A DNA stretch of 6,599 nucleotides from Thioalkalivibrio sp. (GCA_003553165.1 PUOZ01000094.1:1-6599); one strand, 5' to 3'. Counted from the stretch's first letter, positions 1-6,393 are shown. Notes: generated by a model from the sequence alone, not told the origin. Program-made: numbers and translations.

Positions 1-1
1 C

Positions 2-1213
2 AGCCTGGTTCTTGACGGCGCCCATCTGGACAACGGACAGCACATTCTGGTCGGGGCCTGCAAGCAAGCTCTGGCGCAGATGCGCGCGGTGGGGGTCGAT
101 CCGGAGACCGCACTGCACGTCGTTCCCTTTGGTCTCTCGCTACAGGAACTGCTGCCCGACGGCGGGACCCGTGCGTTTTCACTGTCGCCGCGCTCGACGC
201 GTCCCTGGCACCTTGCGACAGCCCTGTACCGGGCCCTGGGCGGCGAGAGGCCATCGCGGCGGTTGAAGGCCATACTCGGCGCGGCGCGGATGCTCGCGCA
301 GGCCCCGGACGCAGACCTGCCGGTGGCAGCGTGGCTGCGGCGCGGGCACCAGCCGCCGGCACTGATCGCAGGGCTCTGGGAACCCCTCTGCCTGGCCGTC
401 ATGAACACGCCCATTGCCGAGGCGTCCGCGAAGATCTTCCAGAATATCCTGCAGCAGACCTTGGGGGGGAGCCAAGAGGACGCCCGCCTGCTGATTCCCC
501 GCCTGCCCCTGGGAGCACTGTTTCCGGAGCCTGCCCTCGCCTGGCTGCGCGCGTCGGGAGCCGAGGTGCACATGTCGACGCGGGTGACGGAGATTGCGAC
601 CCCTGCGCAGGGTGGATTCGAACTGGGCCTGCGCGGCGGCGGCCGGCTCCACGCAGGCCAGGTGATCCTGGCCACCGCGCCGCGCGCAACAGAGCATTTG
701 TTGCCTGCATCGGACGCCCTTGCCCCGACCCGGCGAGCGCTGTCGGTTCTCGGCGCGAGAAGCATCTGCACGGTCTACCTACGCTATCAAAAGCCCCTGG
801 TTGATTTGCCTCCGCTCACCGGGCTGCTTGGCCAGCACGGTCAATGGCTGCTTCCCCGCTACCTGAACGGGGAACCGCACTGGGCCGCAGTGGTGATCTC
901 GGCCGCGGAGATGTACCCGGCACCCAATGCCCGGAGCCGCTGGCAACAGGTCGCCCGTGAGCTCGCGGCGACCTTCCCTGAGCTGGGCCATGCGGATTTC
1001 GGCCGGGTCGTTTGTGAGCAATCCGCGACCTTCGATGCCCGTGCCGGCATCGACGAGTTGCGCCCGGACGTCCGCACCGGCATCCCCGGACTCTACCTCG
1101 CGGGTGACCATTGCGCGCGCGGACTCCCATCGACGCTGGAGGCCGCGGTTCAGGGGGGGCTGCAGGCGGCAGCGGCCGCTCTTCAGGATGCTCGCCGAGT
1201 CGCAGCGCGGTAA
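2..1213 (+). CDS. hpnE: Hydroxysqualene dehydroxylase HpnE (squalene-associated FAD-dependent desaturase), 5' end cut by window
   Basis: The reading frame is open from base 2 to the TAA at 1211-1213, giving 403 visible residues. The family is usually about 420-450 residues, so roughly 30-50 N-terminal residues, including the GxGxxG FAD-binding loop, should lie before the window. The first visible residues contain DNGQH (codons at 29-43), the signature that follows the dinucleotide-binding fold in HpnE and phytoene-desaturase-like amine oxidases. The C-terminus carries LYLAGDH at 1091-1111 followed by GLPSTLEAAVQGG, the second FAD-contacting motif of this family. By family knowledge HpnE reductively removes the hydroxyl of hydroxysqualene to give squalene, the last step of the HpnC-HpnD-HpnE route that feeds hopanoid or other triterpenoid synthesis; it probably acts at the cytoplasmic membrane face. 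hpnC and hpnD would be expected just upstream, outside the window. A carotenoid desaturase is the main alternative. The in-frame ATG at 80 is internal, not the start. Confidence 0.86.
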   Translation, partial: SLVLDGAHLDNGQHILVGACKQALAQMRAVGVDPETALHVVPFGLSLQELLPDGGTRAFSLSPRSTRPWHLATALYRALGGERPSRRLKAILGAARMLAQAPDADLPVAAWLRRGHQPPALIAGLWEPLCLAVMNTPIAEASAKIFQNILQQTLGGSQEDARLLIPRLPLGALFPEPALAWLRASGAEVHMSTRVTEIATPAQGGFELGLRGGGRLHAGQVILATAPRATEHLLPASDALAPTRRALSVLGARSICTVYLRYQKPLVDLPPLTGLLGQHGQWLLPRYLNGEPHWAAVVISAAEMYPAPNARSRWQQVARELAATFPELGHADFGRVVCEQSATFDARAGIDELRPDVRTGIPGLYLAGDHCARGLPSTLEAAVQGGLQAAAAALQDARRVAAR

Positions 1214-1223
1214 CGCCTCCCAG

Positions 1224-1297
1224 TCGCCGAGAGGGCTCGCCTCCCACAGGGGGGGTGACTTGGGCATGGCTCTGTGGGAGGCCAGCCTCTGGGCGAA
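1224..1297. terminator. Possible bidirectional transcript-end hairpin formed by opposing REP copies
   Basis: The direct copy 1224-1250 and the inverted copy 1272-1296 are near reverse complements (TCGCC/GGCGA at the outer ends, CCTCCCACAG/CTGTGGGAGG at the inner ends), separated by about 21 bases. A transcript of either strand could fold into a long, GC-rich stem here. It begins 11 bases after the hpnE stop, and it is also reached by read-through of the leftward two-component operon. No U-run follows the stem, so it is not a textbook intrinsic terminator. A role in 3'-end protection or Rho-assisted stopping is inferred. Confidence 0.35.
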
Positions 1298-1376
1298 GGT
1301 TTTCCGGCGTTCGGTCGCCGAGAGGGCTCGCCTCCCACAAGGGATGGCTACGCAGAGAGGGCTCGCCTCCCACAGG
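1224..1376. repeat. Cluster of four REP-like palindromic repeats (BIME-like)
   Basis: Three direct copies share the identical 20-base core GAGAGGGCTCGCCTCCCACA at 1229-1248, 1320-1339 and 1355-1374. Two of them extend 5' with TCGCC (copies 1224-1250 and 1315-1340); the third has CGCA instead (1351-1376). A fourth, imperfect copy lies in opposite orientation at 1272-1296, reading CTGTGGGAGGCCAGCCTC and so on. Read on the minus strand the unit starts GTGGGAGGCGAGC, which resembles the GTGG-headed REP elements of Pseudomonas and relatives. Each unit can form a short GAGG/CCTC hairpin, and neighbouring opposite copies can pair over about 20-25 bases. The cluster sits between two convergent genes, the usual place for REP/BIME elements, where they can act as mRNA 3'-end stabilisers, terminators or gyrase/IHF sites. 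Mobilisation by a RAYT transposase elsewhere in the genome is inferred. Confidence 0.8.
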
Positions 1377-1454
1377 GGAGGGCCATGCAGAGGGGGGCGT
1401 TGCGCACGAGCGGATTCCCTGCGGAGCTTTCGGTGATCATCAGGTGGGCTTTTG

Positions 1455-2084
1455 TCATTCAGGGTGGCGCGCTCCGAGCCCCGGACTCGTCGCAACCATT
1501 TGGCAAAGATCCGCGATACTGTCCGCGTGCATCTTCTCCATCACCCGGGCCCGGTATTTCTCCACCGTGCGGGGGCTGATCTCAAGCTGGCGCGCGATAT
1601 CCTTGTTGCTCAACCCCGCAGTCACGAGCTGCATGACCTCCGTCTCCCGTCCGGTCAGGTGGCCGGCCCTTTCGATGATCGTCTGGCGGAGAACCTTTTG
1701 CGCGCGTTGCCGTCGATCGATTGCGATGGCCTCCTCGATCCGGGTAATCAGGCTCTCGGTGGAGAACGGCTTCTCCAGGAAATCGACGGCGCCGGCCTTC
1801 AGCGCACGCACGGTGGTGGGGATGTCGCCGTAGGCGGACATGAAAATGACGGGTAGCGAACAGCCCCGGTCGCCGAGCGCCTGCTGCACCTCGAGACCGT
1901 CCATGCCAGGCATGCGCAGATCGAGAACCAGGCAACCTGGTTGCGACGGATCCAGGCCCCTCAGCAAGTCCTCCGCCGTCGCGTAGGCCTCGACCTGGTA
2001 ACCCGCCAGGCTCAGCGCAAGGGACAGGGAACGCCGCACACCCGGATCGTCATCGAGGAGCACCACGACCGGCGACTGGTTCAC
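1455..2084 (-). CDS. FixJ/NarL-type two-component response regulator, DNA-binding
   Basis: This is a 209-residue protein of normal length for the FixJ-like class. Residues 5-120 form a receiver domain: the acidic pair D11/D12 in VVVLLDDDPG, phosphoacceptor D55 in LVLDLRMPGMDG, the switch Ser S83 in VIFMSAYGD, and the invariant K105 in FLEKPF. Residues 141-200 form a LuxR-type helix-turn-helix: LTGRETEVMQLVTAGLSNKD followed by IARQLEISPRTVEKYRARVM, the FixJ-like recognition helix. It should be phosphorylated by the adjacent kinase and act as a transcription activator; its targets are not visible. The GTG start (2082-2084) overlaps the kinase stop in GTGA, which indicates translational coupling, and GAGGG lies about 9 bases upstream inside the kinase gene. 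The gene ends in TGA at 1455-1457, facing hpnE across the REP cluster. The family is clear; the physiological signal is unknown, so no symbol is given. Confidence 0.93.
   Translation of the reverse strand: MNQSPVVVLLDDDPGVRRSLSLALSLAGYQVEAYATAEDLLRGLDPSQPGCLVLDLRMPGMDGLEVQQALGDRGCSLPVIFMSAYGDIPTTVRALKAGAVDFLEKPFSTESLITRIEEAIAIDRRQRAQKVLRQTIIERAGHLTGRETEVMQLVTAGLSNKDIARQLEISPRTVEKYRARVMEKMHADSIADLCQMVATSPGLGARHPE
2081..2084 (-). other. GTGA stop/start overlap coupling kinase and regulator
   Basis: Read on the minus strand, GTGA contains the TGA stop of the kinase (bases 2083-2081) and the GTG start of the regulator (2084-2082). The kinase C-terminus HDEGDPA supplies the upstream ATGAGGGTGA, whose GAGGG can serve as ribosome binding site. 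This supports one leftward operon with translational coupling. Confidence 0.85.
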
Positions 2085-3676
2085 GCTGGGTCACCCTCAT
2101 CATGCAGGGGCAAGGTAAAATGCAGGACGGCCCCGTTGGCGCCCGGTTCAACCCAAATCCTGCCACCATGCGCCTCGACAATCGTCCGGCTGATCGCGAG
2201 TCCCATACCCATTCCGCTCTCCTTCCTGGTTTCCCAGACCTCGAAAATACGCGGAAGCCACTCCGGGTCCAGCCCCGGCCCGGTGTCCGCAACGGTGACC
2301 CGTACCTGTTCCGCCAGGCGCTCGAGTTCGACGCGGATGTTGCGTACCGGAGAGTCGGCGAGTTCGATCGCCTCGATCGCGTTGCACAGAAGATTCACGA
2401 GGACCTGCTCGATCTGCAACGGATTCACCCGCACGATCACCGGTTCACTGGACAGATCCAGCTTCAACCGGACCCGCTTGCGGCGGGCGAGCGGGGCGAC
2501 GAGAGCCGCAGCCTCGAGCACCCGCTCCTCCAGCCGGCTGGGCTCCTTCTTGATCTCTCCTCGGCGCATGAACCGGCGCAGCTGGTCAACGATCCGCGTT
2601 GCGCGATCGACCTGACCGCGCATGTCCCCAACGACAGAGAGCAGGTGCGCGTTGTCCAGCGGCTCCTGCCGCCCAAGCGTAGCGGCGGCCTCGGAATAGA
2701 GTTGCGCGGCGGCCAGCGGTTGCGAGAGTTCGTGCACCAGCGACGCCGCCAGCACCGTGACCGAACTGAGCCGCGACGCATGCGCCACTTCCTCGCGTCG
2801 CCGGCGGCTCGCCTGCTCCGCATGGACGCGCTCACTGATATCCATGTGGGCCACAACCGCCCCGCCGAAGTCCCGCCCCAAGGGAGTTACGCTCATCAGA
2901 AACCACCGCTGGCTTTGGGCCGAGTGACAGGGGTATTCCAGCGTGAAGAGCGGCGCATCACCGTTGATCACGGCCCTGATGCCCTCGGCTGAACGCTGGG
3001 CCAGTCGATCGGGATCCTCGGCCGAGACATCGCAACATGCGTCAATGTAATTCAGGCCAATCCCGCTTTCGAGCTCCGATGAGGCACCGTTGCCGCGTGC
3101 AAAACGTCGCCAGGCCTCGTTGACGGCGATGATCCGGCCCGTGGCATCCAGTACCGCGATCTGTGCGGACAGGGCATCGAGCACCGCCTGCCGCTGGCGC
3201 TCGCTCTCCCGCCGCTGAACCTCTGCGCTGATGTCCTGGAAGGCCGTCAGGCAGAGGCGACCCCCACCGGTGGGATGGGGCCTCGAAAAGAACTGCAACC
3301 GTCGCGAGCCGCCCTGTTCACCCGGCACAAAGACATTGACGATGCAGGGGTGTTCCCGTGCCTCCCCGGTCCCGTCGCAGGCTTCTTGCAGATGCCGCAG
3401 CACGCGCTCGCTTTGGGTGGGATCCAGCAACGGCCCCAGAGATTGTCCCACCCACTCGGAACGCGATCCTCCACCGAGCAATCGCACGCCCGCTTCGTTC
3501 AATTCGATCAATCGGCCGTCGATGTCGAAGACCGCGTAACCAATCGGAGACCAGTCGCAAAGCTGCGTGAAGAGATCCTTGTGGCTCTCCACGCCGGGGC
3601 CGCCGGAAGCACCGCCCTCAGGCCTGCCACCCGCCACAGCCCGGGACTCGACGGATTCGGTACTATTCTGAGCCAC
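2081..3676 (-). CDS. Soluble PAS-PAS sensor histidine kinase, FixL-like
   Basis: The protein has 531 residues and no hydrophobic stretch long enough for a membrane helix, so a cytoplasmic sensor is expected. Domains in order: a Gly/Ser-rich N-terminal tail (1-32), PAS1 (about 35-150, LFTQLCDWSPIGYAVFDIDG), a short helical linker, PAS2 (about 160-285, with VNEAWRRFARGNG and the EYPCHSAQSQRWF strand that ends in HMDISERV), HisKA (about 295-372) with the H-box LVHELSQPLAA and phospho-accepting H315, and a HATPase_c domain (about 417-525) with N-box VNLLCNAIEA, G1 VADTGPGLD and G2 GMGMGLAIS. The H-box and G2 are typical of the FixL/ThiS-like HPK4 group. The F-box region reads IFEVWETRKE rather than the common PFxTTK form. 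The ligand of the PAS domains is not evident; a FixL-type heme pocket could not be recognised. The chosen GTG start has no clear Shine-Dalgarno; GTG at codon 14 or 29 would also keep all domains. It is co-transcribed with the response regulator. Confidence 0.92.
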   Translation of the reverse strand: MAQNSTESVESRAVAGGRPEGGASGGPGVESHKDLFTQLCDWSPIGYAVFDIDGRLIELNEAGVRLLGGGSRSEWVGQSLGPLLDPTQSERVLRHLQEACDGTGEAREHPCIVNVFVPGEQGGSRRLQFFSRPHPTGGGRLCLTAFQDISAEVQRRESERQRQAVLDALSAQIAVLDATGRIIAVNEAWRRFARGNGASSELESGIGLNYIDACCDVSAEDPDRLAQRSAEGIRAVINGDAPLFTLEYPCHSAQSQRWFLMSVTPLGRDFGGAVVAHMDISERVHAEQASRRRREEVAHASRLSSVTVLAASLVHELSQPLAAAQLYSEAAATLGRQEPLDNAHLLSVVGDMRGQVDRATRIVDQLRRFMRRGEIKKEPSRLEERVLEAAALVAPLARRKRVRLKLDLSSEPVIVRVNPLQIEQVLVNLLCNAIEAIELADSPVRNIRVELERLAEQVRVTVADTGPGLDPEWLPRIFEVWETRKESGMGMGLAISRTIVEAHGGRIWVEPGANGAVLHFTLPLHDEGDPA

Positions 3677-3924
3677 AAGCGTGTTTGGTTCCGGTAGTGG
3701 GCCACTCAGGGGCCGAAAAATGCGCCGAGCGCGGGTGTCGGGAGACGCCGAAGGCCCGTGGGGACCCTGGGACGGCAGGCGACAGGACCCAACCCGCTCG
3801 AGGAAAGGCCTTCCTTGAAGTTAGACAGAATGCGACCGGGAAACAAGTGCGGGGCACCCGGCGGACCTCGAAGCAGGCGGGCAAACTGGCTAGAATGCGA
3901 GATCAATTCCCCGGAGATCTTCCA
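3677..3924. promoter_or_regulatory. Divergent control region between the sensor kinase and the YciK-like gene
   Basis: About 250 bases separate the kinase start (leftward) and the dehydrogenase start (rightward), so both promoters should lie here. Visible items: TAGAAT at 3891-3896, a good -10 match, with only a weak -35 (TCGAAG, 3868-3873, 17-base spacer); TTGAAG at 3815-3820 without a good partner; the near-palindrome AGTGGGCCACT at 3696-3706, close to the kinase start; AAGGCCTT at 3805-3812; and GTGCGGGGCAC at 3847-3857 flanked by CCGG arms. None is decisive. An open frame extends from 3685 into the dehydrogenase, but its Arg/Gly/Thr-rich translation looks non-coding. Confidence 0.4.
3913..3917 (+). 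promoter_or_regulatory. Shine-Dalgarno GGAGA deciding the dehydrogenase start
   Basis: GGAGA at 3913-3917 is followed after 7 bases by an in-frame TTG (3925-3927). The upstream in-frame ATG at 3895 has no such site, and the ATG at 3946 has only a weak CTGGA. This favours TTG, despite its rarity as a start codon. Confidence 0.5.
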
Positions 3925-4725
3925 TTGCCCGAACTGGACCCTCAGATGCTGCTCGACTATCGCGCGGAGCCGGACAGTCTCGCCGGGCGTGTCATGCTGG
4001 TCACCGGCGCCGCCGAAGGCATCGGAAAGGCGGTCAGCCTGGCGGCCGCCGCTGCGGGTGCCACGGTGATCCTGCTCGATCGCGACATCAAACGCCTGGA
4101 ACAGGCCTATGACGCGATCGAATCGGAGGGACATCCACAGCCCGCCATCTACCCGCTGAACTTCGAGGGGGCCACCGTCAAGGACTACGCCGATCTCGCG
4201 GACAACGTGCTGGAGTCTCTCGGGCGCCTGGACGGACTCGTCCTGAACGCGGGCTGGGCGGGAAGCCTGACCCCAATGAAGTACTACGACCCCGAGCTTT
4301 GGGCTCAGGTGATGAATGCCAACCTGAACGGCCCGGTGCTGCTCACCCAGGCGGTATTACCCATGCTCGAGGTCAGCGGCGAGGGTTCGATCGTGGTCTC
4401 CACGCAGAACGCGCGAAAGGCATTCTGGGGCGCCTTCGGCGTAGCCAAGGCGGGTCAGGACGCGCTGATCGACATCCTGTCCCTGGAACACTCGGGCGCG
4501 AAGGGCTTCATCCGCGTCAACGGCATCGACACAGGTCCCGTACGCACCCGGTTCCGGGCCCTGCACTATCCCGGCGAGAACCCTTCCCTCCTCCCGACTC
4601 CAGACCAGGTGGTCGCTCCCTACCTCTACCTGCTGGGACCGGACGCCGGGCAAATCACCGGCCAGCACATCGTTCTCGAGGGCAGGATACCGGTATCGGA
4701 CGCCGCCGCGACCGGGGCATCCTGA
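3925..4725 (+). CDS. YciK-family short-chain dehydrogenase/reductase with Phe in place of the catalytic Tyr
   Basis: From the TTG start the protein has 266 residues; starting at the ATG at 3895 it would have 276, and at the ATG at 3946, 259. The last gives the start most like known YciK proteins (DYRAEPDSLAGRVMLVTGA against DYxARPDLLKDRVILVTGA). It is a Rossmann-fold SDR: cofactor loop VTGAAEGIG (26-34), acidic D52 after strand 2 in ILLDRD, suggesting NAD(H) rather than NADP(H), LNAG (107-110), and N133 in NANLNGP. The C-terminal YPGENP and PYLYLLGPDAGQITGQ are hallmarks of YciK, an uncharacterised proteobacterial SDR. The catalytic YxxxK motif reads FGVAK here: F171 (TTC at 4435-4437) replaces Tyr, while Lys (175) is kept. 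The usual SSS before it is VVS, leaving one Ser 12 residues ahead of F171. The fold and cofactor site look intact, but normal dehydrogenase chemistry is doubtful, so a binding or regulatory role or altered chemistry is possible. It converges on the lipoate ligase gene with a 6 bp gap. Confidence 0.85.
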   Translation: MPELDPQMLLDYRAEPDSLAGRVMLVTGAAEGIGKAVSLAAAAAGATVILLDRDIKRLEQAYDAIESEGHPQPAIYPLNFEGATVKDYADLADNVLESLGRLDGLVLNAGWAGSLTPMKYYDPELWAQVMNANLNGPVLLTQAVLPMLEVSGEGSIVVSTQNARKAFWGAFGVAKAGQDALIDILSLEHSGAKGFIRVNGIDTGPVRTRFRALHYPGENPSLLPTPDQVVAPYLYLLGPDAGQITGQHIVLEGRIPVSDAAATGAS

Positions 4726-4731
4726 GCCCTC

Positions 4732-6381
4732 TCACGTCCCTGCATCCTTTCGCTTCCGCCGAACCGCCCCGGAACCCGCACTTGCGTGCAAGGCAGACCC
4801 GGACTCCTGAGGAACGTCTTCACCGGCTCCCGGCAGGCGCGGCACGAAGCGCATGACCTTCTCGACCACATCGAGCTTCAGGTGGGCCTCGGCCCGGAAG
4901 CGCCCCGCGTAGGCCAGATCCTCCTCCCGCAGTTCATAGCAGGTTGCCCCGGTGATGTCGGTGAGGACGGCCGGAATGCCTGCGGCCTCAAAGGCATAGT
5001 GACGTTTCAGGTAGAAGCTCTCGCAGCACATGCCGACGTATGCCGGAACCTCGTCCGCGCGCATGCCCTCCAGGGTCTCCTGCAGGTGTTCGAAATTGGT
5101 GATGGAGACCACGCGAAGTCCCCGCTCCCGGGCCATCGCGTAGGCGTCGCCGACCTCGCACTTGCCGCACTCCGAACAGCCATCGCGGAAGCGGAACTTG
5201 CAGTCGGCGAGCTTCGCGCAGTATGGCACCAGCATCACCGTGGCCCGCTCCAGAATCTCCGTGGCCGCCTCACCGTGCGGGCTGTGCACGATCAGGGTGT
5301 TGCTTTGCTCGCGGTCCAGCCCGAAACGAACCCCCTGTTCACGCCGGGCCGTCACAAGCGCGACCAGGCGCTGGAGATCGCCGACACCGAAACCCAGCAG
5401 GTCGGCGCCGGGGACGTCCCCAAACGCCCGCGCCAGGGCCTTCCCGCAATCCTTAAGCAGGCGTCCGCGCAAGCCCGTGCCAAGACGCGTGAACAGATCC
5501 GAAGGAGCGAACTGCACTGCGCCGCTGAAGTTGGCCTGCACCACCCGCCCCTGCGGATCGGCTTCGATGGCGAGGTAGATTGCGCCGCCCTCGGTCTTCA
5601 CGAAGGCCTTCATGGCATCGGCCGACGGCTTCTCGTACAAGGCAACCGCGGGACACTCCGTCGGCGGCGCCGCGCGTGGGGCCTCGGAAACGGGGCGCAG
5701 CGCAAAGGCGTCGGCGAATGCCTGCGACAGAGCTTCGCGGATCCGGGCAGGGTCGATGGCGGATCCCGCTACGTCCTCAAGGCTGACGAGACGTTGCCGC
5801 GCACTCAGCACCCCCTCCCGAGACAGCTTTTCGGTCGGCACCCGCAGGATCTTCAGCATGGATTCCGCATCGGGGGGTGTAACCAGGAGGCTGCCCTGGA
5901 TCAGGATGCAGTCGCCAAGGCGTCCGGCAAAGCCGCTGCCAAGCTTCCGCCCTTGAACCTCGATGTCGTTGGGGAACACGAACTGAGCGGCGACTCCGAG
6001 CTGCCGAAGTGCCGCCACCATCGCGCTCCCGTGCGTTTCCAGGATTCGGGCGAGACCGACGTCGCCTGCGTGGTCTGCGGGTAACGCGAGAGACCACCAC
6101 AGCTGGGAGGGATCCAGATACAGCGCGCCTCCGCCCGTCGCACGGCGCACGACTTCGATGCCCTGCTCAAGGCAGTATTCGCCACGTACGGCGATCGCCG
6201 CGCGTTCATGGGCGCCGAGCACGGCACTGACCGGATATCGGGAAAAACGAAGGGCCGGCGCGAGTGCAGGCAGCAGGGAATCCAGCGCGGCATTGTCACG
6301 AGCGTAGCGCAGCCCCCCGTCGTAGACACTGCAGGGCAACGCTCGTGGATGCTCCCGGGACTCCAGGGCGGCTGCTGTCAT
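4732..6381 (-). CDS. Lipoate-protein ligase family protein: LplA-like, LplB-like and DUF116-like domains fused
   Basis: The 549-residue protein has three parts. Residues about 15-235 are a biotin/lipoate ligase (BPL_LplA) domain: RRATGGGALYLD (79-90) is the lipoate-binding loop, FPNDIEVQGRKLGSG (136-150) holds the catalytic-type Lys K146, and ILIQGSLLV (159-167) is the following strand. Residues about 250-347 (VKTEGGAIYLAIEADPQGRV through DLLGFGVGDLQRLV) resemble the LplB accessory domain needed for lipoate adenylation in Thermoplasma-type two-part ligases. Residues about 355-510 look like DUF116, with C388-x5-C394-x7-C402-x2-C405-x2-C408 and later C452, C453 and C481, possibly an Fe-S or metal site. 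The expected role is ATP-dependent attachment of lipoate (or octanoate) to a lipoyl carrier protein; a link to the LbpA/sHdr sulfur-oxidation system is inferred from related sLpl(AB) ligases and is not shown by neighbours here. The ATG at 6381 was chosen for its AAGGAG six bases upstream. The frame stays open to 6588, but that would reach into the divergent gene. Confidence 0.85.
   Translation of the reverse strand: MTAAALESREHPRALPCSVYDGGLRYARDNAALDSLLPALAPALRFSRYPVSAVLGAHERAAIAVRGEYCLEQGIEVVRRATGGGALYLDPSQLWWSLALPADHAGDVGLARILETHGSAMVAALRQLGVAAQFVFPNDIEVQGRKLGSGFAGRLGDCILIQGSLLVTPPDAESMLKILRVPTEKLSREGVLSARQRLVSLEDVAGSAIDPARIREALSQAFADAFALRPVSEAPRAAPPTECPAVALYEKPSADAMKAFVKTEGGAIYLAIEADPQGRVVQANFSGAVQFAPSDLFTRLGTGLRGRLLKDCGKALARAFGDVPGADLLGFGVGDLQRLVALVTARREQGVRFGLDREQSNTLIVHSPHGEAATEILERATVMLVPYCAKLADCKFRFRDGCSECGKCEVGDAYAMARERGLRVVSITNFEHLQETLEGMRADEVPAYVGMCCESFYLKRHYAFEAAGIPAVLTDITGATCYELREEDLAYAGRFRAEAHLKLDVVEKVMRFVPRLPGAGEDVPQESGSALHASAGSGAVRRKRKDAGT
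5158..5220 (-). other. Cysteine cluster of the DUF116-like domain
   Basis: These codons encode residues 388-408 of the ligase fusion, with five Cys in the order C-x5-C-x7-C-x2-C-x2-C; the final part reads GCSECGKCEVG. The CxxCGxC core matches the conserved Cys set of DUF116 proteins. It could bind an iron-sulfur cluster or zinc; which one is not decidable from sequence. Confidence 0.7.
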
Positions 6382-6387
6382 GTTCGG

Positions 6388-6393
6388 CTCCTT
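6388..6393 (-). promoter_or_regulatory. Shine-Dalgarno AAGGAG of the lipoate ligase fusion
   Basis: Read on the minus strand, AAGGAG lies six bases before the ATG at 6381-6379, an ideal site and spacing. It fixes this start over the longer open frame that begins at 6588. Confidence 0.85.

Noticed and set aside
1224..1376. CRISPR array from the repeated ~26-base unit
   Set aside because: Spacing is irregular (91, then about 36 bases between direct copies), one copy is inverted, and there are only four units. This is REP-like, not CRISPR.
1377..1454. Intrinsic terminator for the response regulator
   Set aside because: Only a near-palindrome GGTGATCATC was seen. There is no stable stem followed by a U-run on the minus strand.
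779..1495. 238-residue minus strand frame through the repeats into hpnE
   Set aside because: The repeated peptide PPLWEASPL is simply the translated REP unit; the rest is antisense to hpnE. No domain is recognised.
1111..1833. 240-residue + strand frame spanning the hpnE end, the repeats and the response regulator
   Set aside because: It crosses the REP cluster and runs antisense to the regulator, with low-complexity Arg/Ser/Gly-rich content. Shadow frame.
3836..3861. Leader hairpin CCGG...GTGC-GGG-GCAC-CCGG
   Set aside because: The two stems do not stack without a 7-base bulge, and such short GC arms are expected by chance here, so it is not listed as a separate feature.
3685..3894. N-terminal 70-residue extension of the dehydrogenase
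   Set aside because: It is absent from YciK relatives, has Arg/Gly/Thr-rich composition typical of untranslated GC-rich DNA, and lacks a ribosome binding site at its start.
4786..6084. 432-residue open frame on the + strand
   Set aside because: It lies wholly antisense to the lipoate ligase gene, whose motifs are clear. Its translation shows no recognisable domain and is the usual long shadow frame of GC-rich DNA.
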